DNA from: Motacilla alba alba
Lineage: Eukaryota > Chordata > Aves > Passeriformes > Motacillidae
Assembly (NCBI RefSeq): GCF_015832195.1
Contig: NC_052017.1
Span: 108,412,929-108,476,928 of the forward strand
Direction: 5' to 3'
Length of the DNA: 64,000 nt
Shown: positions 38,990 through 52,106 of the stretch, piece by piece
Layout: the number at the start of each line of letters is the position of its first letter
How positions within the stretch are numbered: the stretch's first letter is position 1
Position numbers and translations under genes: made by a program
The notes under the pieces: model-generated
Database searches by the model: none
What the model was told of the DNA's origin: nothing
The model's input: the letters and a program-made list of their open reading frames with translations, nothing else

Positions 38990-39570
38990 GCATCAGCGAA
39001 TGTCCCGGGACACCTTCACATCAGGAGCACCACCAGAGCTGCCAGCAGGCAGGTGACAGAGGACAAGGACGGGTGAGTGGGAGCACTCGGGGCCAGGGAC
39101 ACGGAGCAGCTCGGGGCTCCATTCCTCCGCGATCCTGGCGTGCGCTCCGAGAAGCGCTCTGCCAGCCAGAGCCCGGCCTGAAGCCATCCCAGCTTGGAAC
39201 ATCCCATCCCTGCAAAGCGCCGGAGAAAGGACGCGCTGCTCCGGCTGCGCAGCTGCCGTCCATCCGCGGGTTTGCGAGGCGTTCACGGGCAGGGTGAGGA
39301 AGGGATGGAGCCTTACGGGGAGCCGGTCCCTGCTCCCTGCAGCCGCTCGCAAGGGCCCGAGCCCTGCGGGAGCCGCCGCCCGACGCGCGGTTCCCTCCGG
39401 CCGCGCAGCCCTGGCCCTGCCTCCGCCCGGCAGCCGCTCCGACCGCGAACCCCGGGTCCCCCAGAGGTGACACACGATGTGACACACACAGCGCAGAGCT
39501 GTAGCTGTTCCTGTCTCGCCGGGAAAAATCTCCATCCCGGACTCCACAGCACCGGGGTAAAAAAAAAAAC
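38990..39570. promoter_or_regulatory. orphan CpG island, possible promoter
   Basis: This is the only stretch in the window that combines high G+C with undepleted CpG (roughly 50 CpG by eye between 39060 and 39560, densest at 39370-39450). Such islands normally mark vertebrate promoters. A consensus splice donor, GACGG|GTGAGT, lies at 39071 on the plus strand, and the frame 38876-39070 before it is open. A plus-strand transcript with its first exon here is possible. The first exon of B4GALT6, the expected neighbour, is not visible. Long open frames on the minus strand (38993-39610 and 39021-39587) overlap in two phases, as GC-rich DNA often does, so I do not call them genes. Confidence 0.7.
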
Positions 39571-42500
39571 CCCAAACCAAAACCCAAACCAAGCCTTTTA
39601 TCTCTGCCATAAAATGTGGTGTGCTCTCACCAGTTTAAAACCCACCCCGCAAAATCTACTGCTGCATACAGAGAGGTGAAGAGGCAGCCTATCTGATAAC
39701 CAATGCAGCTCTAGAGCAAACCTGGTTCAGGTTGTCCCTGCTGCCACCCTGGGCTCTGGGGCTCATGTCACATCCAGGGCAGTGCAGAGGAGCCGGGGCT
39801 GCTGCACAGTCCCTGCAGGGACCCAGGTTCCCCCAAGCACCCAGGGGCCACTGGAGCCAACCTCTTCTATCCTTCCCAGGCACCACAGGAGGCCACTGGG
39901 TCAAATACAAGAGAGCCACAAAAATAGCACACACACATCCACACCTGGCAAGAAACACAGATCTATTTGTCACTCTTTCAGCACAAGCTGAACCCAAAAT
40001 GTCTCTGAAAATAGAAACTGCCCCCAAAAGAGCAGCACGTGGTGCTGAGGCAGAGGGTGGAGGGTGGCATGCCAGCAACACCACCAACCATACAGCACCA
40101 CTTCTGAGTCTCCTCTAAGCCATGATTCACAGGCATGGAGTTGAAATTATTGCTCCTAAATAGTCATATTATATCATTTTCCAAAAAGTTATAAAGAAAA
40201 AACTCCAGTAAAAATGCACCTCTACTTAAACCCACTGATTTTTGTACCAAAAAAAAAGTAATTATTTTCCTTAAAGTTCACATTTTATTCCCATCAAAAT
40301 ATGATAATGAAACAGGGGGGAATACAAGTCAAAGCCTACTTGCCTTTTTTTTTTTCCCCTCTATTGAAATATGCCTTTATTTTTATTTATTCCAGTCCTG
40401 CAAATCAAGAAGTCACATAGGCTGTTGATGTTACAAGCAAAATTATGGCATAGTATACAATTCCCAATTTAAGTACCTCTCCAGAAAACTTAAATCTTGT
40501 TTTCAAAGCTAATGCCCAGCTGGAAACTGTTCTGACTTTAACAAAAAGCCTCCAAAATATCACCAGTCTCTGAATTCATAGAATAGGAGGCAAAGTAACA
40601 ATGTGTACTGAAATATTCTTTTCCGTCCCAAAAAGTAACACTTTTAAAGACAGTGGGTTTCTTAGGAAGCAGTATAACCTTATGGTCATTTTTGACCTGA
40701 TAAATTAATAGCCAAGGAATTTGAATTTATTTGCACTGATTACTAAAGTGAAGCGATACTTTGATGGAATGCAAAGAGAACACCAGGAATCCTGAAAGTC
40801 ACTACCTCCCCTGGTTCTTAAACTGCTCCTTTGCATTTTGAAGCTCTGCCCAAAAGCTTCCTGCCTCAGGTTTCTGTCTGGGCCACAATACAAATACTTC
40901 TCCTTCTGTAATTTTTATGTTTGTTTTGCCAGTTTCATTTTGCTTTTGCAGAAGACAGTTGTCATGAACAGCAATTTTAGAGAGGTCCGTGATTATCCAT
41001 TGAAGCCTTCTGACCTCCAGCCTAATATCCTTTAAAGCAGTATAAAGGATAATACAGATTTAATCTCAAAAAAGAACCCTTTAGAAAAGCTCTCTATTAT
41101 AGGACACAAGTCTTATGTGAAAAATTAAAAGCTTCATCAGCATATTCCCTGGGTTTTGCCAGAAATATCCACCAGAGCATATCTGCCCCTATTGGTGTTT
41201 CCTGATATTTCTACAGGAATCTGAGGGAGAAGGAGGCTAAGGCTTTTCTGCTTATCTCCTTTTCCCATCCAAGATGAGGAATGATGGTTATAGCTTTCCT
41301 TCTTCCATTCTGCTAATGAACTTAGAAAAGGAAATCTCAAATAGTAACCTTATACAACTCTTCAGATACCATTTTCCACCCTCTTCCTTCTCCTGACCAC
41401 AGGTGCAGCAACTGCTAAGAGTTCTCATTTACCCTATCACTTTGTCTTAGGTCCAGTCTCAGGACAGAATAAATTTAATTTGGATTAAATACTTATTTGG
41501 ATTTTTTTTCCCCTCTGTCCCTTTTCAGTTGCCTAATGACTGTCCTATTTGCAGATGGGATAGAGTTCATTTTTTCTTAGTAGAATGAAAATATGGACTT
41601 AAGCTCCTGCTCCTAAAGAAATATAGCAATCTTCAATTAATTTCATAGACACAGACACTCAGTGATTATTAATCAGTGATTTCCAATGTCAAACAGCAGT
41701 AGTGTGTCAAACAGTTGGTTTTATACTATTAATGTGTAAAAGCAGAATTTTGAAATGGAGACATTGACTTTTTTCTCCTCAGTCAGGAGCCGGTGCTGTC
41801 AGTGCTGTCATTTCTCATCACTGTGTCTTTGGAAGCGCTGCATTGATCAATGCATCCATCATACAGGTGCTGTATAGGGAACACCAGACCTGACTGTACA
41901 ATGATAAGCAGCCACAAATGACTGAACACCCCTGACAGCAATAATTACCTGTTTAACAAACTTAACTCTCCACAGCAGCATACAGGTTTTTTACTGATGT
42001 GGTTGAGGCAGGGCATTCATAATGAGCAGGACCAACTATACTCACAGCAGACAATTCTATTTGCTAAACTGCCCTGATTAAGGATGTGGATAACGCAGCC
42101 CTCATTTCATTGACCACCAAAGTGTTGGAATTTAGCAACTCGCTTTTAGTTGCTAAGCTCCTCCTAAAGTATTTTTGCAAGCAGGAGTTTGTGGACTGCT
42201 GTCCCATCTGCCCTGAGGGTGCCAATGCAGGTGTGCTGGTCTCACAGCTCACTCTGGGGTTGTTCATGGGATGAGCCAAAGAGCAGGTGCTTCATCCTTT
42301 TTTTCCATACTCTTTCTCCAGAGCTGCTTGGTGCTGCAGGGCTCCACAAGGCTGGAACCTTCCTGTCATGCTCTGCTGACTCTCACTGAGATACAGAGCG
42401 CTGACAGCACAGGCAGAGCATCAACTCACAGAAAGGATGTTGGTTTCAAACCAACACACCTAGATGCACAAGTTTTCATTGTAAAGGGGGGGGGGGGGGG

Positions 42501-45500
42501 GAAGCCACAAAGCTGCTCCTTCACTACTGCTTCTCATTTCCACCAATACTTAATGAAGCCAAAGTGAGGAAGAGGATGGGAGCACAGTGAAGAAGGTTTC
42601 CACTACATATCTGCCCTTCCACTGTCATCCCAATGCACACATTCTTGTTAGTCTTGTGTGACAGAGACATACCACTGTGCAAAGACCTCCACTGAAAGGG
42701 ATTTAAACATCCTGTTTTTAATTGGCATTTCCCCATGCTAAGGAAATGAATGTGTTTTCATGACAACCTTCATCAATGTCAAGTTTCACACACTCAGAAA
42801 TTATATTGTAAAATGCTGAAAATACCTACCAAGCCTTCTGAGAAATTCTAGCCCCCAGCCAGTTACATAAAAGACTAAACAAAAGTAAACTTTTCTCAGG
42901 AGTGTGTTCAACATCCACACATATTTGCTGAACTCTGCTTTGCAGAGTAAAAAAAAAGGCTTATCTGGTAGGAAAAAATGTGGTGACAAGCAACAATAAA
43001 TTATTCCCTATCTCCTTGCAATCTTTTACAGGTCCATTATTGAAAAAGTTCTAGATATTACTCTAAAAATAGTGTGCTTCTAAGTGGCATTTCAATAAAT
43101 TAACAAAATACTTTGCTCTAATTTGCATCTTTAACAGAACAAATAAATTTAATAGTGTTTTTTGTGCATTCATCTAGAATGCTTAGCACTCATGTGACCT
43201 ACAGATGAAGAGAGTGGATTTGAAAAGCAGCCAGAAAAAGAACATGAACCTCTAAGACAGTGACATGTCCCCTCTGTGATCTGGAAAGTAAAAGTTGTGA
43301 TCCTTGCAGACAGATGTTAAAATGAAAAACAATATCACTGTGATTCCTGAGTCTCATCCTCTTAACCTGACTGACGTGTTCAATCAGTTCTGTCAGAGCA
43401 GGAAAACTTTCTGGGATAGTCTTCTCTTGTAGGCCTCCCACTGCTCCTCCCAAGCAGAGCCAGAAGTGCTTTGAACTGCCACTGCCCTTTCCTCTCTCTG
43501 GCAGCTCCCTCCAGTTGCCCATGGCATTACAATTGGGATGGATTTTTATAGAGGTTTTTTTGGTTGCTTTTTGGGGGGGGTTGGTTTGTTGGTCCATTTT
43601 TTAAAAACTTGTCTCATGGCTGCAGAACAGCCATGCTTCTTGGCACAAGCGAATCATGTTTTCAAGTATTTCCTCGACATCGTGAGAGCTACCAGTGCAT
43701 GTTACAAAAACCTCACACTTTCAAAGCATCTCCTGGGTTCAAGAGCTTCAGGTTAACTGCCACTAAAACTAAATGCACCTAATACAACCCTGGTGCCAGC
43801 AACTATAAGAAGGGGAGCTCGTGTCCTGAGTACATTTTTGTCCCTCCCTCTGGCATGCCCCAAACAACAGCATCTACACTGACAAGAGAGGAAAGCTGAG
43901 TCTATCACTGGTGCTTTCTTCACAAGGATAGCAAGAAATAAGTTGTCTGTGAATTTCAGGAAGTATCTCTGTTCTCGGTCAGAAGGGGTTCTTATTTCCT
44001 CTACAGACTCCTCAATATACAGAAATACCTCCCTCATCCTAGGGCTTCAAAGTACCTGGGGATCATGGGGCAGCTGTTTAATGATCATCATTAAGTTATT
44101 TCCCTCGGTAAGTAAAAATCTATAGGTACAGTCTTGTTTTCTTGTTTCTTTTTTTTTTTTTTAATGCAGAATTTTCGCCATCCTGGAGGAAACAGGGTAA
44201 GGAACTATGCCACAATAATCAGGACGAGAACAATAAATCTATTCTAAATTACAAAGAGGAAAACCCACAGGAATAACATTTGCAAGCATCAGCTGAATTG
44301 ACATATACACTGCTATAGTCTATAAGCAACAATTTTTAAACTGTGTTCATTTTCCCACTTCTTCAGCTACCACTAAGCAATTAGCAGAACTCATTAACCA
44401 GGTGACATTTTACAAATTAATGATTTACTCCTGTAAACTAGAAATGTGTAGTAAATAAATCTTACGTTAAACAGGATCAGGAAACACTCAGTGTTTAATC
44501 TGTATTCACGGTTTTAAAAACAGAAGTGTTGGAAAAATTATCTTCTGTTCCAGCCTAGCTTTTAGTCCATAAGAATCATTACTCTGTAGAAATCATTTCT
44601 CTATAAGAATAATTTTTTCCATGACATTGTTCAAGGGATTGAGGAAAGGCGGTGCACATATGAAGAAAGACTGAAGTTCCCTCAGTGGATTTCCATTACT
44701 GCAGACATCTTTATATTTCAGTATACTCAGAAATAATCCCTTATCTCATTGGAGCAAGGGTCCAATGAGTGAAAAACATCCAGAAGTCTCTACAGCATTC
44801 ATTGCAATTCAGTGACCTGGCTTCTGATACACCTGGGCTGGGTGACACCTTTGGGGTAGACAGCTCTGTGTCACAGTAGATTCTGAATGAAAGGTAATCT
44901 TTAATATTCTTTTAATAATTCTTTAATAATTCTGCCCCCATTAACCTGACTGTGGCTGTCATGGCACCACATGTTTGCATTCTCCAGGCAGTCTCACAGG
45001 CAGGGTGATGGCTTTTCAGTAAGGCAGCTGTACTTCACTTTACAGCTGAAGCATTATGAAAATGTTGATTCTGTGGTTTAGTCAGAGGAGGGAAATTTTA
45101 ACTTTAGATCAGTAAGAAAGCTTTGGTATAGTACCAAGAGTCTTTACATTGTGTGGTTATTGTGACCCTGGGTTTCAATAATGAAAATCAACTTTTAAAA
45201 TTTTTTTTATTTTCTTTATTCTAATTATACTATCCTCTTTCCCAGGGCATAGGCATGTTCCAGTCACTCTAGCACTTTGACAGAATTTTTCTCACAACTT
45301 AATTATATTATCTTTTTATCTTAACAAGCATGCTATACATGTATGTCTCTGTGTTACACAGGGAAAGAAATTTGGTTACAGCTCAAAATACAGCCCATGC
45401 AGTGGGACCCACACTGGCCCTAGGTATCAAGTATTATTTCTGCTGAAATTCACTATGTCAGCAAATCCAAACTTGAAATTCTTCTATTTTTATCTTGGGA

Positions 45501-48500
45501 CCTTATGCTTTCTTCTGGAGCAGCACACAATTTGAGTGACTGCCAAAGAACAGTTACTTTGAACCTCTCTATACTGCTACTGGACTTGGCAAAATCCTAT
45601 CACAAAAATGAAATTAAAGTGCAGCTCAGTTTACGCTTCCAGAAAGAGTAGAATTTCCTAATACTTAGAACTTCTTCAGAAACATCATGAAATTATTCAG
45701 TAAATGAAAACTAATGTATTTTTGGTGAGGAAAGCTGATGTTTCAAGGCACAGGACACTTGAGCATTTGTACCTGAGCAAAAACTAGTTGCTGTCAAAGC
45801 TGGAAATAAATTTGTGCTCATTTCCTTTGTTAGCTTCAAGTCCTGGATCCTGAGAGACAGTAATAATTACCAATGACCTATGAAGGATAGTAAGGAGTAC
45901 TATTTGGTACACTGTTTTGGTGTAAGGACTCATTGGGAGAGAAACAGATCTTCAAATCTTCTATTGATAAGTATCTATAAACACGGAACTGAGCTCTCCT
46001 TACATTACTTTTCCCTCCTGCTATTTTTACCTGAATCTTTGAATGATACCAAAAGGTTTCTATGAGTTGCTGAATCAGTCTTCAGTCACATATCATGTTC
46101 TTGATAGAGAGAACAATAAGTTCATTTTCCCTCCCTATAATGGTCATGTCTTTAAAGCCATTTGTAGTGGGTACATCTCAGTTACTGCAATTTATCCACA
46201 ACCTTCCCAGGGCGTGTCTATGGTGCTTTTCCCAAAAACTACCAATATTTTTGGGCATCACAGTCAGTGTTTCTGATTTTGCTTTTGGTTTTTTACATAC
46301 TCTCTATCTCATTTATCACTGTAAAACAACAGGATGAAAAAGTTTTTTTGAGTGGAATTTTTAGAAGTCTCTGGGAAATCTATTAAGAGAAATTTCCTTT
46401 TATTTAGGAAAGAAAATGTTATAAAAATGCAGTGGAGAAACTGATTCAGTGCCCTTTTTCTACTTAGAAAGTTAATGTTTTCTATTTTGAAATTTAAAAA
46501 AAGATAATTTTACTTATTTTTCCCCCTCATCTTTCATTCTAAATTTTTCACTGGCCCTATGTGTCTAGTCTTACTTGTTTCACTGTACTTTCCAGGACCA
46601 GTCTTTCCAGGACAAGCAGATGATTTCAGAAACCTGCCAGATTTTAAACTTCACAAAACTGTATTTAAAGGATAGGGACTTCAGTGGATTTTGTGTTGAC
46701 TGGTACCAAGTCAGGCTGTGTGGCAAAGACCAATTATCTCCAAACTTCCAAACCTGGAACTATAACCAGCTCCTGCAGAGAGCACAGGTTTTCACACATG
46801 CTGAGTATCAGGAGAATATTACCTGCCTTAAACCATGATAAGAATGGACTTTTTATATAATTTGCCATACACTTTTCTAGTAAGAAAACAAAAATAAATT
46901 AAAATTACACCAACCAAAAGAGTAAGTAAATGGCCATTTTGTCTCCAAGTTAAACAATTAATACTGCTTTTGATACTAACTTTTAGATATTTATTGCTAG
47001 TTAAGTCATTATTCCATTGCTCAATATTTAGACAGGATTTTAATTATGTCATTTCAAATAGAGACAAAGTGAGTTGCTGTCCATAACTAATTTAAGTATT
47101 AAAGTTATAATAGTTTTTCCTGTTTTGAAGTATAGAAAACTTTAGATTACAAGACAAGGCAACAAATTCAGAAAACTCCACAGCTTTATCAGCATGATCA
47201 TCCCTTCAAAAGATTTTAGAATAGAATACTGTCCCAGTTTCAGCCAAGACAAGTACACAATATTAAAAATATAAGAGGAATACTCAATTTAGAACGATTT
47301 CTACTATTTTTGAGGAAGCAGATGGGGATTGCTGCTTGAGACAAGTAAAAGCACAAGACCTTGCTATGTTATCATAGTCATCTCCCACAGGATTCAGAGA
47401 CTCTGACTGACTCTGTAAAACCCTATCACTCCAGATTTGCATTCCACAAGACAGTCACCTGTCAATGCAGCATTTCAGCAATTTTTGGCAAAGCAGCCTA
47501 CAGCCACCTGAATTCCCCTAGCAAAGGATGGAGCAACACATGCCATGAAGTATGGAAGGGATAGCAGAATTCACCTCATCTCAGGAACAGGTCTGCTGGT
47601 TACTCAGCTCAAATTAAAAGCCAAATTTTATGTATATTAGTATATGGAATTATTTCTGTATTTTAAGTACTACAAGATAAAATTGTTCCCATATTCTGCA
47701 GATTGAAACAGGGCGTTTTATTTTTCACCAAAACCTCCAGCTTGGAAAGTGTCATGGTTTTATGTTGCAAAGGTAGCAAGAAAGAAAAATTCAGTAGATT
47801 CCTAGTACAAAAAAGAACCCTTGGATTTCATTGTCTTTGAGAGCTTTTTCTAGCTATCTCAAAGATGTGATATTATGATCTATTGTAAGCCACAACATTG
47901 CTGTGACAGAAGCACAAGCATGCCTATGCAGATTACTTATTTACTCAATAGCAAGACAAGATGAATTTTCATTTCAATAGAACTGTTTTCCATCATCACT
48001 GGGAGTCCACAATGCGGACACAGAGTTTCCCATGTGAGAATCCACTAAGGAGGCATGCTTAGCTCTACTTCCATGCTAGCTCCTCTCCTAAGCAATCATA
48101 CTGATTTTCAGAGCACCCAAAACCACACTTAGAATTTCTAATGACAAACCAGGAGAGACAAAGAGCATGTCTCCAGCTACCCATTGCGACTGCAATTCCA
48201 ACAAAGGAAAAGCTCTATGGTTATATTTGAAATCCAGAAAAGCAGGTTACGAAGGGCCCTCCTCCCCTAGACACCCACAGCTCCTGCTGAGTCTCAGACT
48301 GATGAATCACAGATGGCTCAGACGTGCAGGTGAGCATCAGAGCTTACGCATTTGGGTCTGCTGAGAAGCTCCATGAGCTGCTTTGCCCTGCATCATCTCA
48401 TCTCACTGCTCTGTCATCCAGTTCTCACCTGCTTTTTACCTGCCAACCACTGCTCAATGGCTGGATCTCACTGTGAACTGCCATTTGTACCACCTCCAGC

Positions 48501-49104
48501 GTCCATCAGAGAAGCCCAGTTTCCTCTACAGGGTCTCTCTTCTTTTCATCCAGTTTTTAAACATGATGCTCTTGATAACCCACTTTGAACAGGCTGTCTT
48601 AAAATATACACCAACTGTGACTTAGAACACTGTGGCCTACAGAGCACAGCTGAATGGCATCAATAATGACTTTTCTTTCCCTAAATGGGTGTAAGACAGA
48701 AAACGCAATGATGACACAGCTTAAGGCTACAATGTTGAGAACCTTTTAGATTATTCTTTCAAGCTGTACATCAGCAGAAGAGGACCTGAGGCCTTAAGCA
48801 ACATATTCATTGACAGAGAATATTGCAGTATTCTATTGATTTAGCAACATGATCCACAGTCCTATTAAGTCTGACTATAAAACTGTGAATGGGATCCAAG
48901 ACTTTCAGTAAGTCTAAAGTCCTGGAGACAGTTATGCAGTAATACCGAACACGAGTAAAATTGGAAGCCTTACCTAAAAAGAATAAAATGCATCAGAAGG
49001 TAGATGCACTGTCTCATACACCAGCTTTGTCCTGTGATAGCAGCAGCACCTGTGGATTGCTACTGCTGTATGCAAAGGGAAGCAAAAAGGCCACCAGTCC
49101 ATAC
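39571..49104. other. non-coding interval between CpG island and TRAPPC8 3' end
   Basis: No coding exon is recognised in 9.5 kb. Items seen are an A/C-rich low-complexity run at about 39551-39596, a run of 16 G at 42486-42501, a perfect 9-bp stem with 7-nt loop at 44745-44769, and a TTTAATAATTC tandem at about 44905-44929. The open frames 42086-42274 and 43199-43597 lack motifs and splice context. Confidence 0.5.
42486..42501 (+). repeat. poly-G tract, 16 G
   Basis: An uninterrupted run of 16 G after GTAAA. It is a homopolymer, prone to length error in sequencing and able to form a G-quadruplex. Confidence 0.9.
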
Positions 49105-49901
49105 AGTGAATATGGTGTATGCTTTATTCTATTTACAGTACATTTGTTATAAATATAATACATTTCTTGAAAATCTTGAGTAGATTTTTTTTAAACAGAT
49201 CAGTTGTTATAGTTACATAATAAAGTAAGTGACAATTTAAATGACAATCTCATGGTTGTGAAATAGTGCATTCTGTTTTGAGATGAATGAGAAAATACTC
49301 AAAATGGTTCAAAATTTTTTTAAACACCCTAGGTGGACTTTTATGTAAACCTTGAAAAGTCACCAGTTTCCATAAATATGAAACCAAAATCTTAAACTAA
49401 AGAACTGAGAATCAGAAATGGATTTGAGAGACCTTATTGAACTTCACAGTAAGGTTGGGATTTACCATGACTAATGGCTTCAGACAGGAAAAAGCCAATG
49501 AGGTTTTCTTCCTGAATCATATCCTAATACAGCCACAAATATTAAACACACCATGCTGGAAGTTGTAACAGCATTCAAAGCTGCATTTTTGACAGGGCAT
49601 TGGACATACAAGTATGTTCAGATCTGCAGTTAGAGTATTTTATGTTATGAGTATCTTAATTACCAGAGAAGAAATACATTATAAAAGGATAAACGTATGT
49701 TCAGTCCAACGTGCATTGCATCGAGAAACAAACTGACAATCATCTGAATATTTTGCTATTTTCTTTTCTACACAATCTTTAGTAACAAGTTAGATGTTTG
49801 AGGTGCTATTTCAAAAAAACTGCAGCAAAATGTCAACCAGCAATGTAAGAAAAGAATCCCATTTATTTTTTCTTTTAGTGCTTTTTTTTTTCAGGAAGTG
49901 G
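49105..49901 (-). other. TRAPPC8: putative TRAPPC8 3' UTR
   Basis: This follows the stop codon at 49904-49902. Two AATAAA signals occur on the minus strand: a proximal one at 49867-49862, only 35 nt after the stop, and a distal one at 49128-49123, followed by a GU-rich stretch (GGACTGGTGGCC). The distal site would give a UTR of about 0.8 kb and is my preferred end. The proximal site could give a very short UTR. No transcript evidence is available. Confidence 0.5.
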
Positions 49902-50136
49902 TCAGATATTATTGATAATAATCAACGCAGGCATGGAGTTCTGCTGACTTGTTTCAAACAAAGTAACTTGGTCCACGAGCTTGGCAAATACTCTGGGAGT
50001 TCCAAGGTTATAGACACCTGTATGAACAAAGCAAGCTTTGAGCTGCAAGCTATAGACCTCCTGGCCTTTAAGTTGAAGCTTGTACTGTGTTTGCCCAAGC
50101 CATGTAAAAGATCCATGTATTTCTAGTGCTTCAGAG
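49902..50136 (-). CDS. TRAPPC8: TRAPPC8 terminal coding exon
   Basis: Read on the minus strand, a pyrimidine-rich acceptor (TTTTTCTTTTCAG) precedes C-TCT-GAA-GCA at 50136. The first base completes a serine codon begun in the previous exon. The exon encodes SEALEIHGSFTWLGQTQ, YKLQLKGQEV, LKACFVHTGVYNLGTPRVFA and FETSQQNSMPALIII, then NNI and a TGA stop at 49904-49902. This is the conserved C-terminal beta-rich tail of TRAPPC8. Human has PEALEIHG at the start and ends ISNV, so differences are conservative. The exon is 235 bp, 78 residues plus stop. Confidence 0.96.
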
Positions 50137-52106
50137 CTGAAAAGAAAAAGGATTAAAATGTTAATTCTCTGCACTTGAAGCGTGTATTACCAATTTACAG
50201 GACTCCCTCCAAGTTTTCCCAAGATTTCAGAATGCACTGCATCCCTCTCACCAGGCCCTTACAAAGACTGATACTTTCTAAAAACTTTTCAGAAGTCAGT
50301 AGGGAACTTACATTACTATTCTGGCTCTCCTTGGATTAGTGCCAACTGCCATTTGTCTTTGATGCTGTTGAGTCTTTTTGACTGCTTGCCTACCATCACT
50401 ATCCTTAAATCACTGCCTTCCCCAAATGCATACTGCTGTCTTTGTCCTGCAAACCCTCCATATCTTTAAGAGCAGGTTTTCTAGGAAGACAAAGCTGGAC
50501 TTTGCAAGGATTAAGAGCTGCCATCATAGCTACAGACAGAACTCCACTTAACGTTTTATTGAGATATTGTAATACAACTTCAAAAAAAAGACCACCCGTG
50601 TCTGTCTTCTTTCCTACTACATCCCTATCCACTCACACCCGTTCCCACAAATACATAAATACAGACTCAGAGTACCTAGGGTACCCTTGGATAAATTTAG
50701 GGATGCTTATGTCCATCCATCAGATCAATTTAACTCTGGGTCTTACCAAATAATTTTTAATGTTTTCTGTCTCACTTAAAAATCCTTAGAGTGGCTCTCC
50801 CCTTAGCTCAGATGAATCATTACAAGCCTTTAATGAGTTTTTTGGTTCCTAATGTACTGTACACTATACACAGGCCATTAATTACACATAGATGTATAAT
50901 GAAGAACTCAGTGTATTATCAGCTTTCTACATAACTGGCACATAACACTAACACTAAATGCAGTTACATGATTCAAATTGTCACAGTTTATGGAATTCCT
51001 ATTTCAGGCTTTCTTAGGTCTGTTCCATGAGCTAGAGTTAAATCAGACTGCATGTCACACAGGAATAGTCAACATGGACATACACTGCTTTAGAGACACT
51101 GCACTGATGCACTGATACATTAGGAGAGAGCATGTGGGGGCTTTTTTTTTAAGCAGTTCCAAGGTACATGAGGAGTACACAATCTTTCCAAAGACGTGTC
51201 TCCCAATGTAACAAAACATAACCATCTTGTGAAAAAACTGATCAGCGAATGGCTTCCTAACTGTACCTGAAAACTAAACCACACTTACATTTTCTGTCTT
51301 CCATTTCTGAACCTCTGTATTGGGCTCTGGGCTTTTAATATCCTACTTGGCTCCACGGACTGTTGGCAAGAAGCCACTGCTCCCCCATGACTAAGCCCCT
51401 GCAATGTCTTTACATTCTTTCTCCCCTCCCTGGTAGCAAACAGACCAGGTAGTATTATATCTAAGAGGGCAGAAGGGGAGCTGTCACCTGCATTACTCAT
51501 GAGTTGAAGTTGCCTTGTTTAAACAGAAGTGTCAGAATTACAGTGGTATCATGGTACTGAATTCTCTATCCCACAAAAATCTTCAGTAAAACTTTTAGAA
51601 GCAACTCATGAACACTTCCTCAATGATAATATTTTCCCACATACTACTACAGCACTAAGCAAAAAGGCAGTCAAAAGAATTAGCTGCTACACCTAGAGGA
51701 AGTCTCAAAAATATCCAAGGGTCTACAAAATTTTACACTAAGCCAAATTGCGGGAGGAAGTTGCTGTCTACAAATTACTCAGAATTTTAAAAATGAAAAC
51801 CTAACAACTTATGTTTAATAAAGCTTGGTGAAGCTCCTATTTCACTAGTGGAAATGCATTTCCCTCTCTAGGAAAGATCTGCCGAGTTTTAACTACTCAA
51901 GAGTCACAATTAAAGGCCCTGTCTTAGCAGAGACTGAAGACTCATACAGTTAACTGTATGAGCCCTTTATCAACTTCAATTCTTTCAAAGAAGCCACTGT
52001 TGAGAAAATCCTATTCTAGAGATTCAACACAGTTAAAATATAACAAGACTCCCCTAGCTAGGAAGAGTTCTTAAAAATATTTGGTTTATTAACATTTGCA
52101 CACTAC
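50137..52106 (-). other. TRAPPC8: last TRAPPC8 intron
   Basis: A 1,970-bp intron from GTAGTG (52106) to TTTTCAG (50137). It contains a perfect 22-bp palindrome at 51941-51962. No repeat element or additional exon is recognised. Confidence 0.85.
51941..51962. repeat. perfect 22-bp palindrome
   Basis: The half-site CTCATACAGTT is followed immediately by its reverse complement AACTGTATGAG, with no spacer and no mismatch. It lies in the last intron of TRAPPC8, about 145 nt after the donor of the 52196-52107 exon. Single-stranded DNA or RNA could fold into a near-loopless hairpin. Confidence 0.9.

Noticed and set aside
38993..39610. 205-codon and 188-codon minus-strand open frames over the CpG island
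   Set aside because: Two different phases are open over the same GC-rich DNA, neither has a recognisable domain, and stops are rare in such sequence by composition.
38870..39700. First exon of B4GALT6, the expected neighbour
   Set aside because: The expected short cytoplasmic tail and membrane anchor (FFFSLSSS-like) is absent from both strands here, and none of the listed open frames matches B4GALT6.
42086..42274. 62-codon plus-strand frame with plausible composition (NAALISLTTKVLEFSNSLL)
   Set aside because: No match to a known protein, no splice sites in phase, and no flanking exons.
47751..47775. GTGTCATGGTTTTATG, like the start of some passerine LTRs
   Set aside because: The following sequence does not continue as an LTR that I know, and no matching end or polyadenylation signal is found.
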